In this document: positions 10,501 through 25,500 of the stretch, one piece after another | Layout of the letters: each line of letters begins with the position of its first letter | Position numbering within the stretch: the stretch's first letter is position 1 | Assembly (NCBI GenBank): GCA_037903475.1 | Contig: JBAJFG010000446.1 | Span: 1 to 64,000, forward strand | Source: Ancylostoma caninum | Lineage: Eukaryota > Nematoda > Chromadorea > Rhabditida > Ancylostomatidae | Reading direction: 5' to 3' | DNA length: 64,000 nt | Program-made: the position numbers and the translations under genes | Notes under the pieces: generated by a model | Databases searched by the model: none | Told to the model about the DNA's origin: nothing | What the model saw: only the letters and a program-made list of their open reading frames with translations

Positions 10501-13500
10501 GCCTTACCCACTGCCTGTTCAAACGTGGCCGGGTTGTCAAGCTTAACATAATACCTAATGTCTGGTCGAAGGCGAGCCACGAATTCTTCCAGCACTCGCT
10601 CCTTCTGACTAGCAGGGTCCTGCCCCGTGGTCGCAGCTCGTACCAGGTTAAGGAGTCGGTTGGCAAAGGAAGATGAAGACTCACCAGGCTGCTGTTGACA
10701 CACCGACAGGGTCTGCCTTGCCATGTATCGATGCTGTGGTCCCTCGAAGAACTTTTTCAGATGCGTCACAATGGTATTGAAATCTTCCCGCTCCTCCGGG
10801 CCTAGTTCCTCAATCTTCTCGCGTGCTACGCCGTCAAGGTGACCAATGAGGAAGTTTGCCTTTACCTGAGAGGAAGCCGCGGAATTCTTCATTCGGATTA
10901 CGTCTTCCAGGCGTCTTAGCCACATCGAAAATTGATTGGCGTCCTCGCCTGACCCCGTGAAAGGAACTATCTTAGAAATCGGCCCATCCGGGCTAAGCGT
11001 TGCTACCATGGGAATGGAATTGATTTTTTCGCCTACCGCTGAGAAGGACTCGTTTAATCCCACTAGTAAGGAAGAATTGTTCTCGTCAACTTGCCTTGCC
11101 AGTGACGCAGTAGCTGACCTCGCGTCGTTCCATACTTCCACCAGTGCCTCCGCCGTTGCGTCCCGCAACTCTTTGGCATCTCGACCTCTCACTGTGGCAT
11201 CGTCCTTCAGGTTAGCCAACGATCCGGTAACCTTCCATATGATAGCTGGACCTTCCATTGACTTTGAGGCAACCGCCCTAGAATCAGTCGAATGCGTGCG
11301 CGAACGAGTGGTGGGGGGTCCCATCACTCAACTGAAATGAAAAGAATTGAAAGCGAATGATAACCGGTGTACACAAATAACACTCCAGATAGTTGCACGG
11401 ATTGGGATGAGAGAGGTTAAGGGAGAGAGACCGTCCTCGACTGCCAGCGAAGGCACAACTGAGTCCTGAGTCTTGAGGGAGGCGGGCAGTTGACTCAGGA
11501 TCCAAAACCGGGTGTGAGTCATGGTTTCACTGAATCTGGGACGGATGGTTGCACGCACGTGTGGATAGTGAGTTATGTTCAACTCACAATCTGTGCCATT
11601 GGATATAGATTTAGTGAGATCAGCGCCAGAAACTAGCGGGAAAGAACGATCACCATATCAACTCTGTGAAAGAAAAGGCTCTCTGGAGGGGGTCCTTTAG
11701 CATCTAAAAATGCCCTTGATAATACCTCTAAATTTCAGGGTAGTCTGTGCAATTTGAAGCGTGATATGAAAGTGGTTCTCTTTGCACCGTTCTTACTTGG
11801 CTATTGTGCGGGTGCGCCTGCGCTACTCGCGCGCTCGCCTCTCTTCTTCGCGAGCACTTCCCGCGTGGAGGGTCCCTGCGCCTCCCTCTGCCGCGTGCAC
11901 TCTTCTCTCAGCACCACCTGCGTCTCTGCGCGGTCGCATGCTCTCTCGTGACTCATGGTCACCGCTGCTTGTAAACAATAACATCGAGTCCACTACTTTG
12001 TGATCGAATTTACGTTACATGAATTCGGTTCAGACTCCTAGCCTAACGGGCATTAGTATACTGGTCCTATCAAAGCCGGAAAAGTATCTGCTGACAACCG
12101 TGGAACTGAAATGCTGCAGACCTTCGGATCCTTATGGTGCACATTAACGCGGGTATTGGACCGCTTCTGCAAAATTTTGTTAGACATGTCTTAGATTATA
12201 CTTAACTCGTAATCACTGGTATTTTCGCTGGTCAACCAAAACTTTGAAACAACTGGGCGAACTCGGCTTACTTTTTCACTATAACAAACTTATCACCGGT
12301 TTACTAAATTCTCTGCTGCCTCAAATATTACATTCGCCAACATTTTTGATACTGCAGCTTACCACTTAACTCTCAGCATACTTTACCGCGGATACTTACT
12401 CCGACCACTCTCAGAAGCTAGCTTCGACGTCAGACCAACCGGTCTCCTATGAGCTCATCTACGTTGCGGTTTATACCCACGCCGGGTTCGCACAAAAAAG
12501 AAAGAATTCCGCACTCGGTGGGACACGTTGCGGCTGTCAGCTGCGCGCCGGTTTTTGCGGTGCCCAGCTGTGCATTGGAAGGAAGAAGTTTTAGCAATAT
12601 CTCTGAGAGATACCCTCTGAATCACAGCACAGTAGAGATACGGTAACTCTTGAGTGAGAAGTCCATCACCGTCACCTCCCAGCACGCACGGTTCTCGTGC
12701 GGGTCAACTTCAAAATGGCCAGTTTTGAAATCGGCCCAACCGGGCAACATGGTAAGAGAAACCAACCTTCCTTCATCGGAATGGATATAGATGAGTGGCG
12801 AACCACTCGCTGCTACCAGTAAACGACGTGGCGCAGCGAAAGCGTCGACGCCCCATGAGACGGTGAATACACCAGAATTGTAGAGATTTATTGTGGGCTC
12901 TGCACGCAGGCTCGGCATTGGTGAATACACGTAGAGATCATACGGACGTCTTGGCGAGTGGGACGGTTGGCGAAGGGTTTGGTGACGCTGGGCAGTCGGC
13001 CCGTCGACTGGTCGACCGCTCGGTATCGGTGCATGGACCTCTCTCCTCGACGCATCTCCGCACGCCCTGAAAGACATGAGTCAGCCCTTTAATCATCTTA
13101 CTGGTAGCACTACTATATATTGTATATTGGCTCTCGCTTACAATTAGTATGTTGAACATATACCCACTTTTAGATCGGCACACCAAATAAGCGCAACATG
13201 CGTACACGCGGCTCGAGGCGTCACCGAAGACGTGTGGTTCTTACGAAATGTTTTCGTTACAGAGCAGAACAAGTCGTGGAATGCAACTTACGAGTTGACT
13301 GACTTAGTTTAAAATTTAACATACCATTTTACTATATTGCTTTCCGGAAGAGAATCGTCCTAGTCGTAGCTCTTATGCAGGCGTGTCCGGTGGAGTGCTT
13401 TTCCCACTTCAGATATTAAAAAGTAAGGAAACGTTCGCATGCGGATAAAATGCCTGTGAGGCTTGGGAGAAGAGTAGGTCCTTGGTGTAGCAATCTTTTA

Positions 13501-16500
13501 AACTAGGTGTATCTTTATGGTGAGAAGACGCGTCAAAGACTACTCTGATAGGCGATGTGGGGCTGTCTTTGATTACAGCCTGATGAGGGATATAGTAGCA
13601 TCGCTTGTCATCGAAGTCATTTCCGTTCATTTCCTCAATGATTCCGGATGCCAGCTGGTCATCAAAAACTTTAACGTAAGCCTATAATAATTTAGGTTGA
13701 TCTTTGATACTTTTATACTGACTATAAAGGCGTTTAAGTGCCAGATTTTTATTGTCGACCAGAGGCGCGCGTCCTGCTTTCCAAGGAAAGCGAACATGAA
13801 GGAGGTCATCAATTTCTTTAGGTGTTTCGTAGAATTCTTTAATCACTCTCGCGTTCTCTTCATTGGCAAAGGATGGTCTGCCTGAAATTCTTACAGCATC
13901 TAATCTCCAGAGCTTGCGATTTTTCCAGTTTCCTCTCCTATGCTTTGGCTACTGCGTAGGCTTTCGTTTCCTTGAAATGTGGAGGATGCTGGAGTGAATT
14001 GCATTCTGGAGATGATGCGACCGAATACGGAAATATTTAGCACAAGGAAGGAAGCATGCGTGAGAGTTCTTGCGTCAGAACTTTCCAATAATGTCCATAC
14101 CGATAAAGATATCGGGTAGAAGGCATCTTGTATTTTTTTCATATGGAGGCTCAGTGCCTAGGAATGAGAGTGCCTTATCTTCCACGGTGATATGAGGAGT
14201 GCGTTGAGGTGTCGTGAGAGTATCTTTAACGTGTAGCGGTAGGTGAGATTCTTTCACACGGCAATCTTTGAGTTTTACTTGAACAGTACCTGTTCTTTTA
14301 GTTGTTGCTTGTCCTCCCAAGGTGGTTGTATGTTGCTGATTTTCGATGGCTAATCCGAGGCGATGAGTAATTGACGTTGTAATGAAGCTTGGTTGCGACC
14401 CTGAATCCAGCAAAGCAGTCAGCTTTTCGTATGATTGATTCGCTTGATTGAATACTTGTGCATCAATAACTATAAGGCTATACAAATGGTTGAACGTAGG
14501 AGTCTGCCATGAGCTAGCTTTTGTTTCTGGACTTTTTGCAGTAAAGGAATTCACATAGATACTGAAAGAGTCATATGCACTGGATTGAAAGTAATGATTT
14601 TCGTCACATGAATCTGATGAACATTCGTGAATGCTTTCCGAGAAGGTGAGTAAGAGGTGAAGGGCTGAGAGCGGAGGTAATATCTTCTTTCGTGCATGTA
14701 GCCTGGTGATGATCTTCGTCTATCTGGCCGCGACTGCAGTTTAGTACTCGAGCGCAAAACTCTTCCTGGTGAGCGACTTCGGCGTTCGAGAAATTCTGCA
14801 TCTGGCGAACTACAAGGATGGGGAGAACGTTGCCTCTTTTGTGAATGTCACGCAACATAGTGTTCAACATAAATCATCAAAAATCCAAACCAGAGAGAAA
14901 AAAACATGCAAAACCATGAGTCTACCAGGATCCCGTTTTTTACAAATTCGGGATCCACTTTTTTGGCGACTTTGAATATTCAATTTCGGGTCAGTAGAGG
15001 ACTCGCATGCAAACAGCTTTGGTAAGAAAATGGGACGGTGCTCCTCCACTTCTCCTAATGTTCAAATTTTTCATCGATTCCCAAGTTATTCGACAAGTTG
15101 ACTAAACTGCACGGTTTCTTCTTGGTCCTATGTAAATTCGCAGCTTTTATGGTCCTCGATCTCAAATCGACTCGCTCATGAGTACGTTTGGTGAATACGA
15201 TCAGGCATAAAAACCGAGGTACAGAAGTTCCCCACGAATTCAAGACCAGATCTGTCGACATAGATTTATTGAGAACACCAATCACTGTGTAGTAGAGTAC
15301 AGGTGCACCTTCGGTGTTCTAAGCGCTACGCGCGATGTCCTTGTTTGTTTTAACTAGGTTTTGAACTGAACACGGAATCTCAAAAACATCACTAATTTAT
15401 CTTCTTAGCCGATGTGAGACTAGGAAGAACGGGTTTACGTGATGCGATTTAATGCCTCGTCAAAAAGCTAGACTTATATTGACTCACCTTCCTACGGAAA
15501 TGAAAGAGGTGGAGAAAGATTGGACAAGACATATCGGTCACGCTGAGAAGTGACATCGGGATGAGGTTTGGGGTAGTCACTACTTGTGAGCAAAAGGTGC
15601 GACACAAGAAGGAGCGACTTCCACTGCATCTATGGAGTTGTGACGAAACAACGGCAGAATGTTTTGTCAGTTTCTCATAGGAGGATCAAATGGAGGAAGA
15701 CACTACCGCACATGACATGTTCAGACTGTGGTAATAGTTGTCAAGAGCATTTCCACGAATAAGTAAACTTATCTAATTGTATGTAAAAAATGCGTTGCAG
15801 AAAGATTTGGCTGCAGGAGAAATATGTGATCTGGTTGTTTCTATCCTGGAAGATACCCACAACAGTTTTTCGCGCCGCCAAGTAGTGCATATCCAGCTTC
15901 TACACGATCACTGCAAGAATCTGATTAAGTTAATTAATCTATTAAACAAAGCGCCGTAAGGGGGCTAGAGCGGTTAGAGATACGGGGCGACACTCATAGA
16001 CACCGCAATCTTGAGGCGCAGACTGTGTGGCGAAATGGCCGATTTCCATGGACGCAGACACGTTCGCTTCGGGACCCGCAATTTCGTCACTGCTGGCTCT
16101 CCCGCATGCACGGGATGGTGATTTCATCACCTTCGCTAGCGGTCTCACCGCATAAGAGTGAGGGATTGTTTACGAGCTTTCAGGCTGCACAATGTACGCA
16201 GCAGGAAAACCAGCCTTCCACTGTTGCGACGCTTTGAGCACTCGCAGGAAGAAACGGACGCGTGCTATGAGAGCTGCCGCGTCTCGAAAGCTTCGGGGAG
16301 GCTGGACCTACGCGGTCGCCTCAGCCCCTGTTGAATTTTCGCGGCGATTGTGTAGTGACAACATTCATTCGTTACAACATTCGTTCGTTTCGAGAAAGCT
16401 TCTGCACTAACAAAGAGTAAAAGCCTCTAAATAGGAAGGCATGACATTGTATATCCAATCAACTATATACGGATGCGGGTCCACCGATGGAGAAAGGACC

Positions 16501-19500
16501 CGCCGTGGCCCAATGGTGCGGGGAACGCCAGGATGCGGGTCCACCGATGGAAAAAGGCCCACTGTGGCCCAGTGGTGTGGGGGATGCCAGGATACGGGTC
16601 CACCGATGAAGAAAGGGCCCGCCGTGGCCCAGTGCTGTGGGGAACGCCAGGATATGGGTCCACCGATGAAGAAAAAGCCCACCGTGGCCAAATGGTGCGG
16701 CGGACGCCGAGATACGGGTCCACCAAAGGAGAAAGGGCCCTCCGTGGCCCAGTGCTGTGGGGGATGCCAGGATACGGGTCTACCGATGGAGAAAGGGCCC
16801 TCCGATACGGGCCCCGATGAAAGGGCCCGCCGTGGCCCAGTGGTGTGGGGGATGCCAGGATACGGGTCCACCGATGAAGAAAGGGCCCGCCGTGGCCCAG
16901 TGCAGTGGGGAACGCCAAGATACGGGTCCCGATCCGATAGAGAAAGGGCCCGCCGTGGCCCAGTGGTGTGGGGGATGCCAGGATACGGGTCTACCGATGA
17001 AGAAAGGGCCCTCCGTGGCCCAGTGGTGTGGGGGATGCCAGGATACGGGTTCACCACCGATGGAGCGATAGAGAAAGGGCCCGCCGTGGCCCAGTGGATG
17101 TGGGGGATGCCAGGATACGGGTCCACCGATGAAGAAAGGGCCCGCCGTGGCCCAGTGCAGTGGGGAACGCCAGATACGGGTCCACCGATAGAGAAAGGGC
17201 CCGCCGTGGCCCAGTGGTGTGGGGGATGCCAGGATACGGGTCCACCGATGAAGAAAGGGCCCGCCGTGGCCCAGTGGTGTGGGGGATGCCAGGATACGGG
17301 TCCACCGATGAAGAAAGGGCCCGCCGTGGCCCAGTGGTGTGGGGGATGCCAGGATACGGGGATGAAGAAAGGGGTGGCCCAGTGGTGTGGGGGATGCCAG
17401 GATACGGGTGATGAAGAAAGGGCCCGCCGTGGCCCAGTGCTGTGGGGAACGCCAAGATACGGGCCCACCGATAGAGAAAGGGCCCGCCGTGGCCCAGTGG
17501 TGTGGGGGATGCCAGGATACGGGTCCACTGATGAAGAAAGGGCCCGCCGTGGCCCAGTGCAGTGGGGAACGCCAAGATACGGGTCCACCGATAGAGAAAG
17601 GGCCCGCCGTGGCCCAGTGGTGTGGGGGACGCCAGGATACGGGTCCACCGATGAAGAAAGGGCCCGCCGTGGCCCAGTGGTGTGGGGGACGCCAGGATAC
17701 GGGTCCACCGATGAAGAAAGGGCCCGCCGTGGCCCAGTGGTGTGGGGGATGCCAGGATACGGGTTCAGCGATGAAGAAAGGGCCCGCCGTGGCCCAGTGG
17801 TGTGGGGGATGCCAGGATACGGGTTCAGCGATGAAGAAAGGGCCCGCCGTGGCCCAGTGGTGGGGGGGGGATGACAGGATACGGGTCCACCGATGGAGAA
17901 AGGGCCCGCCGTGGCCCAGTGCTGTGGGGGCCAGGATATGGGTCCACCGATGGAGAAAAGGCCCGTCATGGCCCACTGGTGCGGGGGACACCGAGATACA
18001 GGTCCACCGATGGAGAAAGGACCCGTCGTAGCATAATGGTGTGGAGAACGTCAGGATATGGGTTCACTTCAGTCCGATAGTGTTAAGAATGCCAGGATGC
18101 GAACCCGCGCTTGGAGAACGGATCCGGCTTGCCCTAACTGTGAGGAGGGCGCCAGAACACGGGCGCTCTGATGGAGGAAGGGCCCGCCGTGGCCCAGTAG
18201 TATGGATAACACCAGAATACGGGTCCGCCAATATAGGATTGGTCCGCTGTGACTCAGTAAAGTGGAGAATACCAGGATATGGTTCAGGCCTAACAGTGAA
18301 AATGGCGCCAAGATACGGGTCCACCGACGGAGAAAAGCCCGCTGCGGCCCAGTAGTCTGGAAAACACTCGGATACGATTTCGCCTTGTCCAATAGTGTGG
18401 GGAACGTCAGGATACAGTTCCGCCGATGGAGAACGCGTCTGCGTTAGCCGGGTAGTGAGGAATACGCACAAATACGCCATACAATGGAGAACGAACTTCT
18501 CATGCTCATACTCAATTCATAAGAAGGACTTCATGTTTGGGCCCATTGGAAGATTGGTTCTGCTTCTTTATAAATTTTCTAGAGATTTGGCAAGTGTGAA
18601 GCGTTTGCACATGTCCCAAGTGGCTGCCCCGCCTCACTTTCTAGAGTCCCGAAGGGGCGCTAGTTAAGTTAATTAAGTCTGATTAAGTTAATTAATTAAG
18701 TTACCTTCTTCTTTGTTTCACTCTAACGCACTTAACGTTGGAGAGTGGATGAACCCGGACAAGGGATGAGCGGGAGTGTTACATATTACATAACGCCAGA
18801 AGTTCGGATGTCAGCAGTCATGAGATTATCAAAGTACAAAAAAATTTGGAGGGGTGAAAATGCCATGTATGACATAGCCCAACACTCAGCCACTGCCAAT
18901 CTGTGCATATAAAGTAGAATGTCTGTGCGTATATATGTATATAACATATATACGTGTGTATATATGTTTCTTATAGAAATTGTGAAGGGTTAACCGATCG
19001 CGACCAAACTTTGCACACGGAGCTGTCGGAGATTCTAGGCTATTTCCTGCTAGAAAATATCGATTGATTTATCGATCATATCGATTTTATTGATTTTTTG
19101 CTACTCCACTACGCCTTTTTGCAAAAAAAACCATTGATTAATCGTTCCCATTGCTTTTGACTATTTCCGCCCACAGGTCAGTGGAGACGTGTCTACTTGA
19201 ATTTTCCTATATGCTGTACACGATTATGACAAATATTCAGTGCCGATACATCAATTCAGTAATTTCCTCTGATCTTTTCCCGCTTCTGAAAAGGGAACAG
19301 TGCTTACTGATTCAATCGAACACGCTACCTAATATGTCAACTTTTTATGAATTTGTCGTCGAAACAACTTTATTGACTTTTCGGTTACTCGTCGATGAAG
19401 GAGGTTTACTTCAGCTTTGGTTATGTACTCACGACCAAAATTATGGGTATTTGCCATGAATTTATCGGCAATAGCAATAGCACTCATCAGTGTGAGAAAG

Positions 19501-22500
19501 CCGACGTAGTAAAACAGCCAAGCGGAGCGCGGGGTATGCCGTCTGGATCTCCATAAACCTAAGAGTTAGAAGCCTTCATGAAGTCTGAATTCCGTGTGTT
19601 TTTCTGCATGGTTATTTGTCGGCTGACAATAAGGATTCATCAGCAACGAGAAAGATCATGGATTGAGCAACGATAGTGTACATAAAAAATAAGTGGCATC
19701 GAAACACACTAGCCATAGCATACAAATGAAAGCTGTTCGACATGAAAGAGAGGTTCTTACTAATAGAGACTGCACTGGAAAATGTTTACAAATTTCTGTG
19801 AGACATCGATTATGGCAAGCGACGAAAGAGGAGTATAAAGGCACTGGGTATGTTTAGTATGTCTATGCTAAACACGTCAAACGTTGACGGCTACAAACTT
19901 CTCCTGGCACTAATCATCCTGGAGATAATGGGAGTCACAAATTGCCGTTCAATGACATCAGGCTGCCGACGATTCGGAGCTGAGGCGATGGAATTGAGGG
20001 CGTTGGAGCTGTTCGAGCTCCTCGACGGCTGCTCAACAGGTGGTGAGGGTGAGGCGCGCGGTCGTGACTATGAGCTTTCTCCGGGCGGCGATAATCTAGA
20101 AACGTTAGTTATAGCTCCTAAATACATTCAGGAATCCACAGCTCCAATTATTCTAGTGCAATAGTGTTCCTAATCTTTGCAGAAAAGCCGATCGCACCGC
20201 ATCAATCCGTCTTTAAGGATTACTCCCCAATAACTTTCTTTAGGATGAGGATACCCAAAAAATGTCACCAAATTTCAGCAAGCGTGCCTGAACCTCACCT
20301 ATTCAACTTAGATTTTTAATACATATCGATCACTGGCGACTTTTTCAGAAGTGACGCCAACGATGTTCCGTTCAAAACTGGTAGGCATCGGAATCGATGT
20401 TGGTGGCGACGGCGACGCAGGGTGCTACACTCTTCTTTGGGGAGGACTACAGTTATTTCACCCATAGACACACTGGTACAAGTATGCAGCACATATGGAG
20501 GAGGTACATATACCAGCAGCTACGAACGGGGCTATCCGTAAGTCTTCCGAGGCAATCACGTCACCACGTCGGAAAATACCGTGCGCCGTAGCGGCGCTTC
20601 GCGTCGAGAGGCTGCGAATTGTGAATGGACCCTAAAACAACTGAATAAAATTTATTTCTAGTCATTTCCCCTTCTGTGCCAGGATTCATGAACTGGCCTG
20701 GCAGCGTTTGCGAACGTCTTGCTCATCCAGGGTGAATAAGTAGGTCACGACAAATTATTTGTGGCACTGCCATGTTTGGAGAAATCTTACCTGCATCCTA
20801 TGTTTCACGAGCAAATACATAGAGACGATTAGTACGATGATCATCACCAAGCTGAACACGGCACTACTGATATCACGACTTAGCTGCTCATTGTTCTAAA
20901 AAACCCTGCTGACACAACGTTGAGGAACAGGTGCAATCATGCTAATTTCAAACGTTATGGGTGATTCAATACGCCTGGAAACAACAAGACCCGTCAATCA
21001 ATTGTATTCATACTACAACCCTCTCTTTGTGGAATACGTGGTCAGAGGCAATTCGGAAGTATGAGATTTCCCCAACATGGGCTCACAATGCAGCAGGAGG
21101 AGCATTCCTAACATACAAGGGATGCAGCTATGTATTGGGATGGCCAATAAGTTCGTGAGGTTCCATTGTCATAAAAACCACTGTTTTCCCAAAGAACTTC
21201 AACCAAAACAAGGGACTTAGGTAGCCCCTTCCCTTCTCTACTCATGCTAACTCATGCTATTAAGGGCGTAGTACCTCCTCAGTTCCATCTCGTGAAAAGC
21301 CACACCGTTTGTGAGCACTCAATTTGTGTAGCCGCACTGGAACTCTTTAATGGAACTCTCTAAAATGAGTAGAAAAGTGGACAAAATAGCTGGTAGGCAA
21401 CTACCTACGGCCCGTAGAGGGCTATCACCAGAAGATTCATCCGAGATCTCAAAGATAACCTTGATGTTCATCATTTCGCTGCAGCTGTTGAAGGAACATG
21501 AATGCTAGAAAAATTGCGCTAGTGGATTCCTCTCAAATTATCCATTGGTGTTGCACAGCAGTATGAGACCACACTTCACACTCCAGACGATCTGAAAGAA
21601 TACGCAAGAGCAAAATTGAGGCACTATTTCCACACCTCACCCAACGGGCTCTTCCTCTTAATATGACCACAAACTCAAGTGGTTGGTTACATCCCTGAGA
21701 CGGAGATCAGGCCGTAATATGTCGGCTCAAAAGGCTCCTGGCTGTTTTTTTTTTGGCCTAGTTAAAACTTGGCTTCATGCCCAATGGGGCCAAAATTTAG
21801 CTAAAGGTGAGAAAGATGGACTAAGTCAAACAACTGCAACGGTAAAAAAAGATTAGCTTTAGTCGAGTTATCACAAATCAAAGCCAACTGCCAGAAAAAA
21901 AAACGATTTGTATCTAATAGTATATGGTCATCTGGATATTTCTCAATGTAGTGGTAGGTATTAATCAGAACGCTGTCAATACTATCTAATAAGTCAGGTC
22001 AAATGATTACAGTTTAAGAGCATCGATGGTGATGTTAAGACAAATGGAATGATCAAGTGTATAAACTACAGGGTGGTCCAAAATTACGAAGACAAGGGTC
22101 CGATGCGCGTCTTTCGACTTATCTCCAGTTTTGGCGTTTTGCATCCAATCTTCTGCTGTTCATTTGTTCAATTGTACAGCTTCTTCTAAAACGTTACCTA
22201 ACACTACGATTTTTAGGAACAGCTAGACCGTCAGTCAAGTTTAGTTTTACAACCCAATTACATTTTTTGTGCAGGTTTGGCACGCATGTTGTGCCAAGGT
22301 GTAAAATTTTACAAGAGGCACGCCAAGCAGTACATCGTAAAGTACAAGGTGTGGGGAACAGAAAAACGTTAAAGTCATTGTGAATGGCCGCCTACCTTGG
22401 TTATGAGATCCAGAATTTCGTGCGGATACGCCGAAATTCAACGCGGGCTGAGGGTGCTTTTCAATTCTAATCACAATCATTAAATGGATTATGAGAGAAA

Positions 22501-25500
22501 TACTTCTCAGAACTTTGAGAATGGAAATTGATGAGCCTAATAAGTTCCAGTCCCCTCCCTAAACAGTGAAAAAAGAACCAGAAACAGCCCTATAGTACGT
22601 TTTTGTCTCTGTTTTTGCACAGGAACTCATGTCCGCTTCCTTGTAAATCTTATTTTCCGTACTCACTCGAGTTGATTTCTCGTTATGATATTCATTCGAG
22701 GACAAAAACTGACCTCATTCTCGTGAAAAATGTTTAATTTTTGAAGAAAACGCTTTTAGAAAAGGGAGATTATCGATTAGTTCGAATTCTTCATGTGTTT
22801 TCTCGACAGTGCTAGGAGAAAGCGTGAGATGTGATGATAGATTTTGTTAATTGTAGAGTGAAAAATATCGTATTGGAAACAAAATTGCAAATTGTTTTTG
22901 AACGTTAGATATGAACCTTTTAGCGTGTCTCCGTAATTTTGGACCATCCTGTAGTAGCTCACTACAAGAGGTATTGAACACCGGTTAATTGATGAACTTT
23001 TATGAGTGGTGATTGCACTGAAGAATAGTACAGACCTGAGCTCTCAAAGATTTTCCTTTCTGATGGTACGACTTACATTATAAGTCCTTGGAGATTTATG
23101 TCGTTTACACTCCCTAAATTGGAGTTCATTTTCGAATCTACCAACCTCCGTACTTCGTTTTCCTTCCTTGTTGCTGTAGATGTATACACATTTCGTATTT
23201 GCTGCGCGAAATATAATTATAATACCTTCATTGCAACTCTAGAAAAGAATAGCTAATAAAATCGATAAAACTTCATATCCATTGACCCAGATTGTTGATT
23301 TTACCTCTTTGTGATCTTGAATTCCTATTTTTCTGCAAAAATTTCTGTGAATGTAGGATAGTGCATCGATGGGGCACAACAACAACAACAACATGTAAAA
23401 AGTTCATTTCTGGCGGAATTTCCGAAAGGCATGAGAAAAGGGGATGATTAGAAGATCACGCACTTATTATCACAATCCTCCATGGTATGGAAGAGATTTC
23501 GTGTGTTTTGCCTGCCTTGCTCTCCACATACTCCTCGACAGTATCCGTCCTTATCAGTGGCGGACGCAGAAAGTGGGCGGGAGGGGGGGCGTGGGAAGAA
23601 AAGTGGGGTCTCCGCCGTTTTGGGGACCCAGACGGAAAATAAAATTAATAATAATATTAATTATAATAATAAACAATAAATAAAAAATATATTAAAAATA
23701 ATAATAAAAATAAACAATTAAAAATAAACTAACACAAGATTTTTATTTGTATTGTAAAGTAATTTCGAAAATTTGGCGACCCATTCTCGGGGGGCCGCCC
23801 CCCCCCCCTGCGTCCGCCACTGGTCCTTATACGTGTATCTAAAAAGTAATGACGCAAATTGGACACCGTCTGGACTCTTCTTGTTTCCAAAGTCGATCAT
23901 CCATATTTTAACATCATCTCTTTTTCTCAGGAATAAATACTTATGTGAGGTACTTTGTAGGAGTTGCGCATCCTCCGGCGGTCTCGGCAGGAGGATCACC
24001 ACATTCGCCTTCTCTGTGGGTATTGCGAGCTGCGACTGTGTAGCAGTAAAGGACAACACAAAGTGCAAAGAGCGAAACTTTCATCTTGGCCAGCTGCTTG
24101 TGACTATATAGTGAATCTACAAAGAATCACAGGATGTGAACTAGGAGAGACTAGAGCGGAGAGATTTTCGCTGATTATAAAGTCCCCGTGTTCGAGGTCG
24201 TCCTTAAATATGTGGTAGTTTACCCCGATTTGTCATCACCAAAGCGTTAATCGGACAGATTCACCAAACTGTGTGGATGCCGCTTAATTGGGGCAAATAA
24301 CCGAGCACTAATGCTGTAATTACAATTTAGTATAGGAAGATTTAGACAATTGGATAAGGATTAGAGAGAAATTTCCTGCGATGATACGTTTCATTCATGG
24401 TGGCACTTGAATGCTCACCACAATTAACAAAAAAAAAGCACAGAAAGCATACGAAAGCACATTCTGCAACGACCTCATTAAAGGCAAGGTCCTGTCAAAA
24501 ACTAGCCCACCCAAGTTTCTTGCTCTCTGAAGTCCAAACTCTATGTGTGGCATGTATGTCAAGTTTGAGACCTCGGTTTATGCTCTATCGCTAGATATGG
24601 GACAAAACGTACGAGGATTACGGTAGCCGTGGGAAAACGCGCTCCAACCGACAAAGGCTGTGCGAATGCATATTGAACAACGATGGACGCTCAGATACAT
24701 GCAGCCTAACGAAGAATTCGTGAAACCTTCCCCACCCATGAAACGGACCACCGGTCCTTTGAATATGAATTTTTTCCCACGACGCCACAAGAGACAGCAT
24801 GTAGGGAGCGCCTTATAACGTCATTTGAAAGCATTGACGCCGCAAACCCGCGAACGCCGCACCGAAATTGGTGGATTGAAAGCGTTCGTTATAGGACCTT
24901 TCCGGGGATTTCTCTGTAGTTTTCGTCGAAGGCGTCGCCGTGGGCAACGAATCCGATAGAAATTCGGGAGATGGAATTTTGCCCGGACCTTGCCTTTAAG
25001 GGCAATTAACTACCGCGTTATGAAGAACATTATGTTTACTCTGTGTCTCTGGTTTCACACGCTCTTGATGTTCCTAGTGCTGGCTTAACGCGTCATCCAC
25101 CCGAGGATGTTCTTCACTGACGATTGAGCGATTCTCACGATTGAGCGGGCTGGTTTTCGCTAACGGTAGTCATGCCAACCAACACCATCACCATGGCTGG
25201 TTATCTTTTAATAGGCTAAGTAATGCTAGGAGACGCTAGGCGTAACAGTTGGTTTGCCAGCCTGATTTTGCTAGGTTTTACTTCCGCGAATACTAACCCG
25301 GTGGCGTTGGAAAGGAACGTCTGTTGGAAAAAAAAACGGACCAACGGAGGAAAGATGTGCGGAAGCGAGTGGAGTGGAGCAGCATCTCGAACATGTTCAT
25401 ATACAGTTGAATCTCTCCTTGCATTTGTGTACTTATATCCTGAATAGAAATTGGAGGGAGGATCGGCCGATCCAGACCAGATCTTGCACACTGACCGTTT

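Larger units (their letters stand above)
1..12500 (-). mobile_element. Ty3/gypsy LTR retroelement with envelope-like region; possible helicase cargo; ends not resolved
   Basis: The minus strand reads leader, gag, envelope-like glycoprotein, protease, reverse transcriptase, RNase H, integrase and then, after a short spacer, a helicase frame. Domain order apart from the inserted envelope-like region and the helicase is that of Ty3/gypsy elements such as nematode Cer1. No matching LTR pair can be shown inside the window. The 5' LTR, if present, should lie between about 11632 and 12620, and the 3' LTR is either lost or left of position 1. The left boundary is therefore a working assumption. The minimum supported element is 4194-11327. 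Confidence 0.6.
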